From Vicugna pacos (Eukaryota > Chordata > Mammalia > Artiodactyla > Camelidae), in the NCBI RefSeq assembly GCF_048564905.1, contig NC_132993.1:79763001-79827000 (forward strand): a DNA stretch of 64,000 bases, given 5' to 3'. Position 1 is the first letter of the stretch, and every line of letters starts with the position of its first letter. A program made the position numbers and the translations under genes. Positions 12,890 to 23,884 of this stretch are shown here, piece by piece. The notes under the pieces were generated by a model. It did no database searches and had not been told where the DNA came from. It was given only the letters and a program-made list of their open reading frames with translations.

Positions 12890-13060
12890 TGAAAGAAGAG
12901 GAAAGCCTAATTCCTGACTTACAGGGAAGGAGACATTCAAGCTGAGACCTTGAGGACAGCAAGGCTGGGTGGGTAGAACCATGCAGGGAGCTTCTGCAGA
13001 AAGGATCTCAGCACTTGTTAGCAACTGAGAGGAGACCAGTAAGACTGGAGGTTAGTGAGC
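12890..13060 (-). repeat. L2 fragment
   Basis: The antisense L2 pattern 'ggagacattcaagctgagacc' continues with weaker similarity. Confidence 0.4.
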
Positions 13061-13092
13061 GGGAGGGAGAGTCACAGGGGAGGGAGAGAGAA

Positions 13093-13699
13093 CGATCGGG
13101 GACAAAATTGTCCCCCACCCCAAATTCATATTTGGACGTCTTAACCCCCTCCACCTCAGGACGTGACTATATTTGGAGATAGGGCCTTTAAAGGGTAATT
13201 AAGGTAAAATGAGGTCAAGAGGGTGAGCCCTAATCCAAAATGACTGGTGTCCTTATTAGAAGAGGAGATTAGGGAGGTTTTTTTTAAATTACATGCAGAG
13301 TCTATTCTGTTCTTCTAGTTAATTGGTCTATTCAAATCATCTATTTCTTCTTGATTCAGTTTTGGTGGACTGTGTGTTTCTAGAAACTGTACGCCAGAAA
13401 GTAATAACATTGTAAATCTACTATACTTCAGGAAAAGAAAAAAAAAAAGCAAAAACAAATTACATGCAGGAAAAAAAAATGAGAAAATTAGGGCACACAC
13501 ACCCTCAGAGGGAAGACCATGAGAAGACACGGGGAGAAGATAGACTCTTGCAAACAGAGTAGGCCTCAGGAGAAACCAGCCCCGCTGACCCTCTGGTTAT
13601 GGACTTACAGCCTCCAGAATTGTGAGAAGACACATTACTGGTTTTTAAGCTATCCAGTGTGTGGCACTTTGTTACGGCAGCCCTAATTAACTCATACAG
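13093..13699 (+). mobile_element. MaLR (MLT1/MST-like) LTR, interrupted (fossil)
   Basis: The start 'caaaattgtcccccaccc..aattcatatttgg', the middle 'gatagggcctttaaaggg' and the end 'cagcctccagaattgtgag' to 'ggcagccctaattaactcatacag' follow an ERVL-MaLR LTR in the plus direction. It is split by an L1 insertion at 13,299-13,456, so the LTR predates that L1. It is an inactive, old placental-mammal element, and no internal region is present. Confidence 0.8.
13299..13456 (+). mobile_element. Short 5'-inverted L1 inside the MaLR LTR
   Basis: It is flanked by the 13-bp duplication aaattacatgcag at 13,286-13,298 and 13,457-13,469. The left ~90 bases are antisense L1 ORF2 (the minus frame reads SPPKLNQEEIDDLNRPIN). 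The right ~68 bases are the sense L1 tail ('tacgccagaaagtaataaca', 'ctatacttcaggaaaag', A-run). Opposite orientation of the two halves inside one duplication is the mark of twin priming. Total length is only about 158 bp. Confidence 0.88.
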
Positions 13700-15231
13700 G
13701 AACTGACATACTGTGAATTACTTTAAATCATTTCATGTTGATCCCCTCCTGGTAATCATGCTGGCATTCAAGTATGGGTCAGATAAACCTTCAGGGAGCT
13801 ATTTGTTTGGAATAATAAACTGGTAAATGATCCAAAGTTGGTGTTTCAATCCTCACATACCAGATACGTACCAAATAAAAATGTTTTCCTCTGCCCTTAG
13901 TTATGGGTGAGATACGTAACGAAAAAAACCTCCATGGCATTAGCTTCTTGTACACTGGGCTGTCTATTTAAAGTATACTTCAGGACGCATTCAATAGTTG
14001 GTAAAGTTGCCCAATCCGGTGTTTTACTGGGTAGCTCATTTCCACTTGGTGTCTGTGGACTGGTTTCAGCCTGCTGTATTGGCTGACGCTCTTATTTTAA
14101 AAGGCATACGTGGATTACATCTATTCAGACTTTTCTGGAGGAGCTGGGCTAGATGGTCTATGAAATTTCAGATTTCTTTCACATGCAGCATTAGAGGATT
14201 CTGCTGCTTCTTAATCTACTCTGTTTACCATGTTCAACACTAAGGCTCAGGATACTTGAAATTGCAAATACTTTCTCACGTAGGAATATTAACCTTCAGA
14301 TCCTTACATGCGGTTATAGATAAAAACTATTGTCTGTTTAGCTGCTGCAAAACTATGATTTCTTGACATCGACTTCACAGCATCAAACTGTTAAAATAGT
14401 CCTCTCTGATGCATTCTCAGCCAGCTGTTCAGTAAGACATAATTGTGCCCATAGAGGAAGATGTGTTGAAAATACACATAGCAGGATATACTTAAAGTAA
14501 CTCAAGTTGAATGGAATTACATTATTCAGACTGAAAACTCAGTGAAAAATTTGTTACAGGGTCTCTTAACAAGATAGATGTCTCATTTGCAGGGACGTGA
14601 TAATAATTTGCCATTTATCATGAAGTGTGCCTTTTATATCAGTAATTGAGTAAAATAAGACAGCAAGAGATGTTTTGGATCAGAGTTTTTCAGAATAGCA
14701 GCCAGCAACTTCAAACACGATGTTAGTCATTTGCTCTGGCTGGAATGCAAGAAATAACAAAATATCAAAGGCTTTATTTTGACATAGGGTTTCCAGCTAG
14801 TTACTGAGCAAGCTTTAGATATTCAGGGTTCAGGAGTGGAGAATCAAAGGATGAAGTTAAGAAAAGGTAAACAGCCTAGTTTAGGAGGATTCAGAAAAAT
14901 AGATTTGGAAGAAGGGTGCGATCTAGCCAGAAGGTCAAGATTTACATATCTTAAAAAAAATTCTACTCACAATAAAAACCTAAACCTACCCAGTGAGAAA
15001 CTTAGCAAGAGTTGCGAGGAAGTTATAAGAAGAAACTTATGAAATTTTATTGAAACTTAAAAGAAAAGCAGAAAAAGTGGGAATCTTAGATGAGGGATTA
15101 AATATAGTACATGTCAATTATTTGTAAATTAATACAATTCTAATAGATACATTAGGGATATATTTCTAGTGATTTCTATTCTCTTAACTGTGCTTTTCAG
15201 GAGATGCTAAACTTTATAAAAGAAGTGTATG
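13700..15231. other. Unassigned sequence
   Basis: No gene or clear repeat is recognised. Open frames at 13,998-14,243 and 14,836-15,042 show no domain and no splice support. Confidence 0.5.
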
Positions 15232-15296
15232 TGTATGTATGTGTGTGTGTATATATATATATACACACACAGACACATATATATATATGTATATTT
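15232..15296. repeat. Compound TG/TA/CA microsatellite
   Basis: The tract runs (TG)n, then (TA)n, then (CA)n and (TA)n again. The TG and CA arms are complementary, so it can fold on itself. Confidence 0.9.
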
Positions 15297-15665
15297 ATTT
15301 TTTTTGATCAGGAATGTTACTAAAATTTTACTCTGTACGTTTTAAGTGCCAAAAATACCTTTGCATGCTGAATGGCAGCATTTAATTGGTGATCTGGAGT
15401 GGGTTGTCTTTGCTTGACACTGCAGGGATGTGTATTGTGTATCTCTGGGAGTACAATTCTCATCAGTCTATGTGAACAGCACTCTCTGGAGTTACGCAGT
15501 GCACAACCTAAGCTATTGTACAGAGCAACCCAACCCTGTATATTGAGAGATTTTGGTTCTTGCTTTTCCCCTAATGCCAAGGAAAATGTCCTATTCTTTT
15601 TCTTAAAAAATAAACAAACAAAAACCCATATATTTTTAGGAGTGTGAAAATAAAGGAAACCTCAT
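15297..15665. other. Unassigned sequence
   Basis: Overlapping open frames on both strands carry no recognisable domain. Confidence 0.4.
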
Positions 15666-16030
15666 TTGAGATGGGAGTTGGGAAGTCCTGAAGGGAGAGC
15701 TCTGAAGCATTACCACTCATGGCCACCTACACTCCCCAGCAGGAAGAAGCCTACTTTTCACACCCCAGTAGGAAGATTTTCTCCTAGCTCAGCAACAGCC
15801 CAGCCTATGAGAAGCCTCTACCACCCTGAACTTCCATTTTTGTCCATTGAACTTTCAGTCCAAATCTCCTCTCCCAGCTTCCTCCTTTCCTCTGTAAAAG
15901 GTTGCTCCTCTCAGTTCTCTGGACTGGCCCATGCTTTGCCATAGTTTGCATGTCCTGAATTGCAATTCCTCTGCTACTTCCTAATAAACTCATTTTGCTG
16001 GTAAAATAACTGTCTTTTTTTTTTTTAATG
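15666..16030 (+). mobile_element. Probable ERV1-type solo LTR (fossil)
   Basis: The layout is LTR-like. It holds a pyrimidine-rich part, the TATA-like TGTAAAAGG at about 15,895, the stretch 'gaattgcaattcctctgct', and a polyadenylation signal in 'cctaataaactcattttgctgg'. That ending resembles ERV1 LTRs as I recall them. Edges are approximate and there is no internal region. It points the opposite way from the provirus at 17-18.9 kb, so the two are probably separate insertions. Confidence 0.45.
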
Positions 16031-16958
16031 GTTGATAATAGAGAACTCACCTCACCTGAGAGGTCACATCTTAGAAAACTTATTTAAGCATTCATATCAT
16101 CAAGTTGCAGAAACTTCACCAGACTGAAAACGGGATGTTCTTAAACCTCTGTCGATATTTTAAAGCTCTCTGCTGTTTTAATGAAAATGCAGCACCCTCC
16201 CATCAAGGAGTTTCTGAATCCCGCCAAAACTCTTCATCTAAAAGGGGATTTCAGAGTTGGCGTATTAAAAAGTTGGTTATTAACTGCCCATCACTCAGCT
16301 GACAGGTATAGCAATGATGCCATCGTTGATTAGAGGTTGTGCTATATAGAATGACAGATTTTAACTTTAAGAAACCCACCAAACCATTAACTTTTGTTAT
16401 TTAATATATATTGCCACACCACTTTGCAAAATCTAAATATGCAACACAGTGCAAAATTTTTGGTTTTCACTTATTAAGTTCTAAACAATGCTGTTTCATA
16501 TTTCTTTCAAATAGCAACAACAAATCCACCATCCACACTGAGCACTTTGCATAGATTTCAGCAGAGGCTGCACTTACGCTTTTTTTTTTTTAAATAGGAT
16601 CAGAGATTTAACTTAGTGAACACACTGTTACCTTAATAATTCTGTGAAGAAACAAATGGGCATAGGAAGCAAGTATTATCCAGCAATGTGTTTCATGTCA
16701 TCTCAAGAAGATGAGACTGAGTTAAAATGAAAAAAAAAAGAAAAAAAAACTTCACAAAAAAGAGATTTGGATTTCCCCTCTCAAGTTTTTCTATTGAACG
16801 TTTAGGTCTTCAAACAAAGATGAGGTTTTAAGAAAAAGATTTTAATACTGTAACATTTTAGTACCTTGTTGTCTAATTTGTAATTGAACTTGGGGTTTTG
16901 GTTCCAGTTCCCAGTACATATCTATTAATTTTAACTTTTTGACTCCGCCATAATTACA
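16031..16958. other. Unassigned AT-rich sequence
   Basis: There is no recognisable gene. A-rich runs lie at about 16,728-16,749. No polymerase-like sequence is seen here, which is why the neighbouring provirus is taken to end near 16,960. Confidence 0.5.
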
Positions 16959-18921
16959 CTAAATTCCTGTGCTGATTATTTGGAGAAAATTAAAAAATCC
17001 TTCTCCAGCTACAGTGAAATTATAATCTGAATTTTTTTTTTTAAAGAGGAACCTTAAGGGTGTTCCTCCCTTACTGGGGTCCCAGTTTGGTTCGGCTGTG
17101 GGCACTGTCAAGTGGGCTTCAGGTGGACCTTTTGGGTCTGTTAGATGGAGCTGGTACGCTTCTACCCTGGCCTTATCAGTGACCATTCTCCTTTCATGTT
17201 CTGTAAGCATCAGATTGAGAAGGATGTATGACTGCCCATGACGAGTGGTGGGTAGCAAAAAAAACAAAAACAAAAACAAATGAACAGTTCTGTTTTCGGA
17301 AAGGATCCTCCATATAAGGAGAGTTGCAATCTTTCCAAACAAGTCAGAGGTGGAGAAAGGACTATGCAGCCATAGAAACTCAGGCAGCTGGCCGTTTGCA
17401 TTTAGATGCCCCACAGGATAACCATGTAAGGAAAATTGCCCTGTCTCAGGAGTGGCTCTTGGCCCAAATCGGGTGCCTGTAGGGTCTTAGATGGAGACAC
17501 TAGACCAAGTCCCTGTACCCCCAGGAACTAACATAGGATTTTCTACTTGATCCCTAGCAGGATGGGGAGCCAGTTCGAGTGTTGAGAGCCCCAGTGTTGG
17601 GAACTGGGGCTGGATAGGAATGGGAGGCAGTGGAAGGGTGGATACATTGGCCTTATGGCTGGGACAGCCAACTCGGCCAGAGGTTGGAGTAACGTATCCT
17701 CAGCCTCGTTCCCTTACTCTCCTTCCTGTAGGGCCCATTTCCCTGCAGGTTTCTCGCACCATAAGGTGACAACTGTCTGACTTTTTCCCACCGTGATCTA
17801 CTAGCGTAAATGCTTGTGCATATGGAATCTTATCATTTCCTTCTCCTCTTTCACAAAACAATTCCAGTTGCAAGATTGTATAGGAATTGAGCGAGCCATT
17901 CAGGGGTCATTGCTTCTCTGATCCTAACATGTGTTGGGACCACATGTTATTACAACAGAAAATCATCTCTTCCTTAGTCATGGGCTCACAACTATATTAT
18001 GCCCATTTATTTAAGATACGCCCCCAAAGGGCTTTCCTTAGGGGCTGATGGACTATTTCCCATGTTGATTTAATCCAAGAACAAAACACCAAAAGCACAA
18101 ACACATTCCAACATGAACACAGAACAGAAGCAAACAAACCAGCTCACGAATTGGGTCCAGCAACTATTTCCTCTCTCCCACAGGGTACCCGACTCAAATA
18201 CAACACCAAGTGGCTTATTACCCAGAAAAACAAAGCCCCAAACGGAGGAAGGAGAGCTCCCGGCTGTGCACACCGGTGCGACTTACCCTACTGTTCGGAG
18301 CCCGCCGCTTCCCAGATGCAGAGTTCTTGCTCTAACTGGGAAGCGCTGGGGCAGCCGGGGCCGCTTTGGGGAATTTTGGAGGGAAGATCCTCAAGACAAG
18401 TGGTCCTGGAAGCTACTGGGGCTTTACCCGAAAACTCCCCAGCCGGGGCCTGTTGGCCACGAGCCGAGCCGCGAGGCTCCCAGCTGACTTCGCTTAAATT
18501 TGTTACCGCGTTAGCGAGCGAGCTCGTACTGCTCGGCTCACAACAGGCCGACAGATCGAGAGATGAGCTGTTGGGGCGAGGAGTAGTGGGGACTTTATTC
18601 TGAAAGCCAGCAGTCCAAGAATGTAGCAGAGGGATGTCCTGAGGAGCCGCCTTCCCCGAGGTAGAACCGAGGCTTCCTTTATGCTAAAAGCCCCGGTTCC
18701 AGCCAGACTCTGGAGGGGAAGGGTCAGTTTCTTCCTTCCAGCAGCCATTCACAGGCGGTCGGGAGGTCTCCTGTGAGCTAAACTAAGGTATTTTAACGTA
18801 ATGCTCATTACCTGGGAGGCAAGATTCCCAGAGATGGGCCATTAAGCATAATTACAGCTTGGAAGCAACATTCCTTTAGTGATTAACTTGTGATAGAACA
18901 CAAAGGTTCTTCCCCATTACA
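16959..18921 (-). mobile_element. Truncated gammaretrovirus-like (ERV1) provirus: LTR, leader, gag remnant
   Basis: Minus-strand order is LTR (18,501-18,921), GC-rich leader (about 18,010-18,500), a matrix-like gag part (about 17,760-18,010), then a capsid-like part (about 16,970-17,470). The last has short motifs typical of gammaretroviral capsid, such as PFSTSDLF, LTEHERR and EPNWDPS. Polymerase, envelope and a second LTR are not visible, so the element is 3'-truncated. It is broken in several places and clearly inactive. With one LTR, age cannot be judged from LTR divergence. Confidence 0.75.
18501..18921 (-). mobile_element. 5' LTR of the truncated ERV1 (fossil)
   Basis: On the minus strand the LTR runs from TGTAATGG to GGTAACA, about 421 bp. 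It has a TATA-like TTTTAGCATAAAGG near 18,680 and a CAGAATAAAGTCCCC polyadenylation signal near 18,600, in the correct U3-R-U5 order. U5 and the following leader are rich in CpG, which is unusual for an old repeat. The U5 end is approximate and I could not identify the primer-binding site with certainty. Confidence 0.65.
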
Positions 18922-19055
18922 AGATCTCAGCAAGCTGTGGTCTGTGAACACGCTATGGTTTTACCAAGATTTATAAAAATTTTCAGAACCTTGCATTTAT
19001 CCAAATTACCTACGGCTCTGAGTTCTGCCTTCCACTGAACTTTCAAATTTTATTT

Positions 19056-19467
19056 TATTTTTATTTTGCATTTTATATATTTTTATTGAAGTCTAGTCAG
19101 TTTACAAGGTTGTGTCAGTTTCGGGTGTACAGCACAGTGCTTCAGTCATACATAAACATACATATATTCATTTCCATATTCTTTTTCACCATAAGTTACT
19201 ACAAGATATTGAATAGGGTTCCCTGTGCTATATAGTATAAATCTGTTGTTTTTTCTATTTTATATACAGTAGTTAGTATCTGCAAACCTTGAACTCCCAA
19301 TTTATCCCTTCCCAATCCCTTCCCCCTTTGCCCCATAACCATAAGTTTGTTTTCTATGTCTGAGTCTGTTTCTGTTTTGTAAATAAGTTTGTCTTTTTTT
19401 TTCAGATTCCACATGTGAGTGATGTCCTACAAAGTGAAGTAACCCAGAAAGAGAAAAAAAAACCATA
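19056..19467 (-). mobile_element. 5'-inverted, 5'-truncated L1 with 20-bp target-site duplication
   Basis: The perfect duplication tgaactttcaaattttattt lies at 19,036-19,055 and 19,468-19,487. From 19,056 to about 19,415 the sequence is L1 3' UTR on the minus strand (type A tail, T-rich end on the left). The last ~50 bases, around 'gaagtaacccagaaagag', are L1 in the plus direction. Two opposite halves inside one perfect duplication identify a twin-priming event, and the perfect duplication suggests a fairly young insertion. A minus-strand open frame across it is not a gene. Confidence 0.93.
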
Positions 19468-19825
19468 TGAACTTTCAAATTTTATTTGACATTTCTGTCT
19501 CAGTGTTTCCCCAAACATACAGCAGACCTCTTTCTCCTTAATTCTTTCATCCTTCAAAATGCTAGTCAGCAAAGGGGGAGTATGTGTTGGTTTCCTGAAG
19601 TTTCGGGCATGTAACGGTAAAAGGCGGTAGTGGGAAGGTGGGAGGCAGCGTTGGGTTCATTTCAGCATCACATAATAGAAAACAGAAAGCATCTTAACAT
19701 TAAGACTGCATGTGTGTTCTTACAAAGCCTCAATTCTACCAACTCAGCTCCAGCTTCTTACTGAGGTGCACAGCCCTGTTTCTCTCCTATCCTTTCCTCT
19801 TATTCCTTATTTCCTACCCCCCATA

Positions 19826-19975
19826 CTTAAATTCCCACTCATTAATAAATATTATTAACCAGCACCAAGCACTGTGTACTTGGAGCTTTATATGTATTGT
19901 CCACTTAATACTCTCACAACCCTGTGAGGTAGGTACTATTATCCCCATTTTACAAGTGAGAAAATTGAGGTAGAG
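19826..19975 (-). repeat. MIR
   Basis: The antisense MIR core is clear: 'caagcactgtgtacttgg', 'gtgaggtaggtactatta', 'ccccattttacaagtgag', 'aaaattgaggtagaga'. Confidence 0.8.
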
Positions 19976-20282
19976 AAACAACACTCAATATATTGTCCCC
20001 AAATACACATTTTATAATTGCCTTTACATGCCATCCAACACTGCTTATTAAGACATTGTTCTTAACAGTTTCTACTTTAGAAGGAACTCTGGTGCTAGCT
20101 GGTAAAATATTACTATTTTATTCATTCACCATGTGTACGTTAGACGTTATGTTAACGTGATGTTGGACATTACCCTGTTTTACAGGTTTAATTACTCTCT
20201 GCCACTTCCTTTGGACCTCTTAGGGCCAATACTTGAATTCCTTACCTTGGCTATTTTCATTGAGACTATTTCTTCAGGTCAT

Positions 20283-20319
20283 TGTGTGTGTGTGTGTGTA
20301 TTTGTGTGTGTGTGTGTGT
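20283..20319. repeat. (TG)n microsatellite
   Basis: Two TG runs are split by TATT. Confidence 0.9.
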
Positions 20320-20324
20320 TGTTT

Positions 20325-20835
20325 AAGACTTCTTTAAAAGAGCACTTTAAGGATCACAGCAAAATTGAGATTGATCATATAACCTCTGGCCTCACCCATG
20401 CATAGCTTCCCCCATTATCAACATCCCCCACAAAGTGGTACTTGTTTACAATTGATGAACCTACATCGACACATCACGATCACCCAGAGTCCACAGTTTA
20501 CATCATGGGTCACTCTTGGTGTTTTCACTGCCCTAAAAATGCTCTATTTATCCCAACCTCTCCTCCCTCAACAGCTGGCAACCACTGATCTTTTTATTGT
20601 TTTCAGAGTTTTGGCTTTTGCAGACTGTCTTATGGTTGGAATTATATAGTACGTAGCCTTTCCAGATAGGCTTCTTTCACTTAGTAACATACATTTAGGT
20701 TTCCTCTATGTCTTCTCATGGCTGGACAGCTCATTTCTTTTTACTGGTGATAAATTTTCCATCATCTGGAAGTACCACAGTTTATCCATTCACCTACTGA
20801 AGGACGTCTTGGTTGCTCCCAAGTTTTGTGCTCTG
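20325..20835 (-). mobile_element. Old L1M 3' fragment, antisense
   Basis: The left part resembles the 'cagcaaaattgagattga' region of old L1 3' UTRs. Further right are the 'tggcaaccactgatctttt', 'cttctttcacttagtaaca' and 'tttatccattcacctactga' blocks seen antisense at the end of L1M ORF2. It is diverged and without a frame. Confidence 0.7.
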
Positions 20836-22289
20836 TCCTGAAACACAGCCCCATAAGGTGTCCAGCTGGACCTAACCCAACCAATGATGGAGAAAATCAG
20901 ATAGAGGAAAAGAACTAGTAGATTTAAATGATTGTATAGTAGTTGTTAAATATGAATAATAGAGAAAAGAAGTTCAAATAATACATAATTGGTAATAAAT
21001 AGAACAAAAAATACTCAAAAATAGAATAAATTTAAACTTCCCACAAGTGAAAGACTGAATATGTTCATGAAAATGGCTTCTCTTGTCTCTGAAAAATAGA
21101 CATAAAATAACCAAGAGTAAGTTTCATTTTATGAACTATTTTACATTTACCCTAGGATAAAACAAGCACATTGTTATGTTAATGTTATTTTGAACCAAAA
21201 TATTTTTCATAGGCGAAAACAGTGACAAGATAGATATCTAAAATAAGTCTAAGAAAAGTCTCTAATTTTAAATTTTGAATTGGGAATATCAATGCGAACT
21301 AATGATTTTTGGCCCTTAAATTTTTTTTGAGTTTTGATCTCTGAAACAATGTGTAATCAGTGTTTCTCAATACTATTCTTCTCTAAAAAGAGCCTAGGAC
21401 TGGCGTAGGAAGTGTACAGGATGATCCTGGAACATCTTGTTGACATAGAAGGCAAGGAAGCTGTCAAAGGTTAATGGGATCATGTCAAAAGCACGTGCAA
21501 CCAGCTTGACGGGCTCCCATGGCAAAAGACATGACAATGTGAGCATCAATGAGAGTGATGATTGCAATTGTTTAAAACTCCCTGAAAATATAAAAAAAAA
21601 CCCTATGAGTTATTAGTGATATTAAAAGAAGAAATCGAACATAACTCATTGTACAATATCGGAGGTTGCTAGGGCACAAACTCACGCAGAAAACTGATAA
21701 TGAAAGGAAAAGAACTGAGCGTTTATCCTGCCTTTGCAGTAGGAACTATGTTTCAGAGGAACCAGATGTCTTCAGCGGATGAAGGCAAGTTTTTATGTCC
21801 AAAAACTACCCATAAATACAGAAGCAATGGCAGAATTAGAAAAACCACCACTTGGCAACTTCTAAGGAATGACAACTTTAGACGTTGGTCATCAGTGGGC
21901 CATGAAACTGCTGATGAGATGTCAATGGGGATTTTTACAATGAAGGGAACAGCTTGTCAGCACCTGGACCCCAACCCTTAGCATCTCTGAGAGTGAGATA
22001 ACCAGACTTAGTGCCTCCTGATAAAACTCAGTGCGACACCACAGCACCACCTGCAATGAAATTTGAACTTGAGCATAAACAAGCGTCTAGACTCCCAGTC
22101 TGCAGGAAATACAGGAGCTAGAGAAACAATCAGCAAAATTCAGAAGGTGGAACGGACTCAATTTCTTCAACATTTAAAGCATAAGAAACGAAATAAAGAG
22201 GGGATGTCTTATAGTAAGAGTTTTATGAGAAACTTAAGAGATATAAGAAAATACAAACAACCTTATTTGAATCTTAATTCAATCCAGCC
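20836..22289. other. Unassigned sequence, probably old repeats
   Basis: No gene is seen. The open frames at 21,700-21,981 and 22,063-22,329 have no recognisable domain. An A-rich run is at 21,590-21,601. Confidence 0.4.
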
Positions 22290-22680
22290 AACAGTCAAAA
22301 CATATTTTTTGACAATATGTAAATTTTGAGAGTTTGAAGGCGGGCGCAGTATTGTAGTATTGAATATTACAATATTGAATGTTGAATAGATATGAAAGTT
22401 ATTAAATGGTTAATAGTATTAAGTAATCATGATAATGGCCTGTGGTCATGTTAAAAATGTTTGTTTTTTTAAAAAATTTACATTGAAATGTTTAGAAGTA
22501 GAAGAACATGGCATACAAATTTTACTCTGGAATACTCTAGCCAAGAAAATAGAAATGGGGGAATAAAACGAGTCTGGTAGCGAGGATGGTTGTTGAAGAT
22601 GGATGGTAATTACCAGAGGTTCCTTGAATTCTTTACTTTTGTGTGTTTCTGCAAGTTTTCCTAGTAAAAAGTAACAAAAG
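22290..22680 (+). repeat. Old LINE-like 3' end, family not assigned
   Basis: The order of landmarks ('acaatatgtaaattttgag', 'catgataatggcctgtggtc', 'tttacttttgtgtgtttctg', 'cctagtaaaaagt') resembles a common old mammalian retroelement 3' end, probably an L1M subfamily. The match is by memory and weak. Confidence 0.4.
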
Positions 22681-23094
22681 AGAATGATTTGTCTGTTAGC
22701 AAAGCACCAAATTCAAAGACTAAAGGGTAAAACTTTTCAAATATTTAAGCATATGAAACTGGTCATCTACCAAATTCTTCCTCTGAAATGTTAAATGGCA
22801 AGAAATCATGGAGAAATGTCTATAAAGTTGGAAAAAACCTTATGTAACTCAAATTTTATCCAAGAGGAATTTATTTACAGTTAAGGCAATAATAACTGCA
22901 ATTACTCAGGATTCCAATAGCCTAACAAATCTTACTTGAAAAAAAAATTCCATCCTCCTTAAATATTAATCAAAATCAGGAATTCATGAATGGAGAGTCT
23001 GTGTTGTTGAAGAGCTGGAGAAGAGCCTGAGTCCATTTACTGAGTCATGGAATGACTCCAAATAACTGCACTAATTGTTTTTGTAAAAACCGAC

Positions 23095-23527
23095 AACATA
23101 ACGTCATTTGCAGCAACACGGATGCTCCTGGAGAATGTCATTCTAAGTGACGTAAGCCAGAAAGAGAAAGAAAAATACCATATGAGATCGCTCATATGTG
23201 GACTCTAAAAAACAAACACAAACAAACAAACAAACAAAAAAGCATAAGTACAGGAGAGAAATAGACTCATAGACATAGAATACAGACTTGTAGTTGCCAG
23301 GGGGGCGGAGGGTGGGAAGGGATAGACTGGGATTTCAAAACTGTAGAATAGATAAACAAGATTACACTGTATAGCACAGGGAAATATACACAAAATCTCA
23401 TGGTAGCTCACAGAGAAAAAAATGTGACGATGAGTGTGTATATGTCCACGTATGACTGAAAAATTGTGCTGAACACTGGAATTTGACACAACATTGTAAA
23501 ATGATTATAAATCAATAAAAAATGTTA
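23095..23527 (+). mobile_element. 5'-truncated L1, ORF2 end plus 3' UTR (type B tail)
   Basis: It starts in the end of ORF2 (a version of 'gtcatttgcagcaac..ggatg', then 'gtaagccagaaagagaaag') and covers the whole 3' UTR with the 'cagacttgtagttgccagg' and 'gaacactggaatttgacac' landmarks and an AATAAAAA tail. An AAAC-rich expansion sits at 23,211-23,240. No clear target-site duplication. Confidence 0.9.
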
Positions 23528-23569
23528 AAAAAAGACATTTAAAAATGTAATTTTAAAACTTAATGATAT

Positions 23570-23822
23570 AAAAAAGTCTTATATTCTCTCATATCCTCTT
23601 GTCTATTTTCCTTTAAGGCATTTATCATGATTACGAATTTTGACATTTACATACAAGTTTAACTTGTTTAAGTTTTGATTCCAGTCATGAGTCTGTAAGC
23701 TGGTTGAGAGCCAGGACCACATTTTTTTGTGTTTAATTCTCATCACAGAGTACACTCAACATCTAACTTATTGCCTACTGCATTATAGGCATCTAAGAAT
23801 TGTTTTGAATAAATAAATTATA
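23570..23822 (+). repeat. L2 3'-end fragment
   Basis: The sense L2 pattern ('ggcatttatcatgattac', 'gagtctgtaagctggttgag', 'ttttgaataaataaatt') is diverged. Confidence 0.55.
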
Positions 23823-23884
23823 ATGTGTAATTATTTATGAAGGTAAAATCCCCATATGTGACCGTGTTATCTTAGGGCTTGAGA

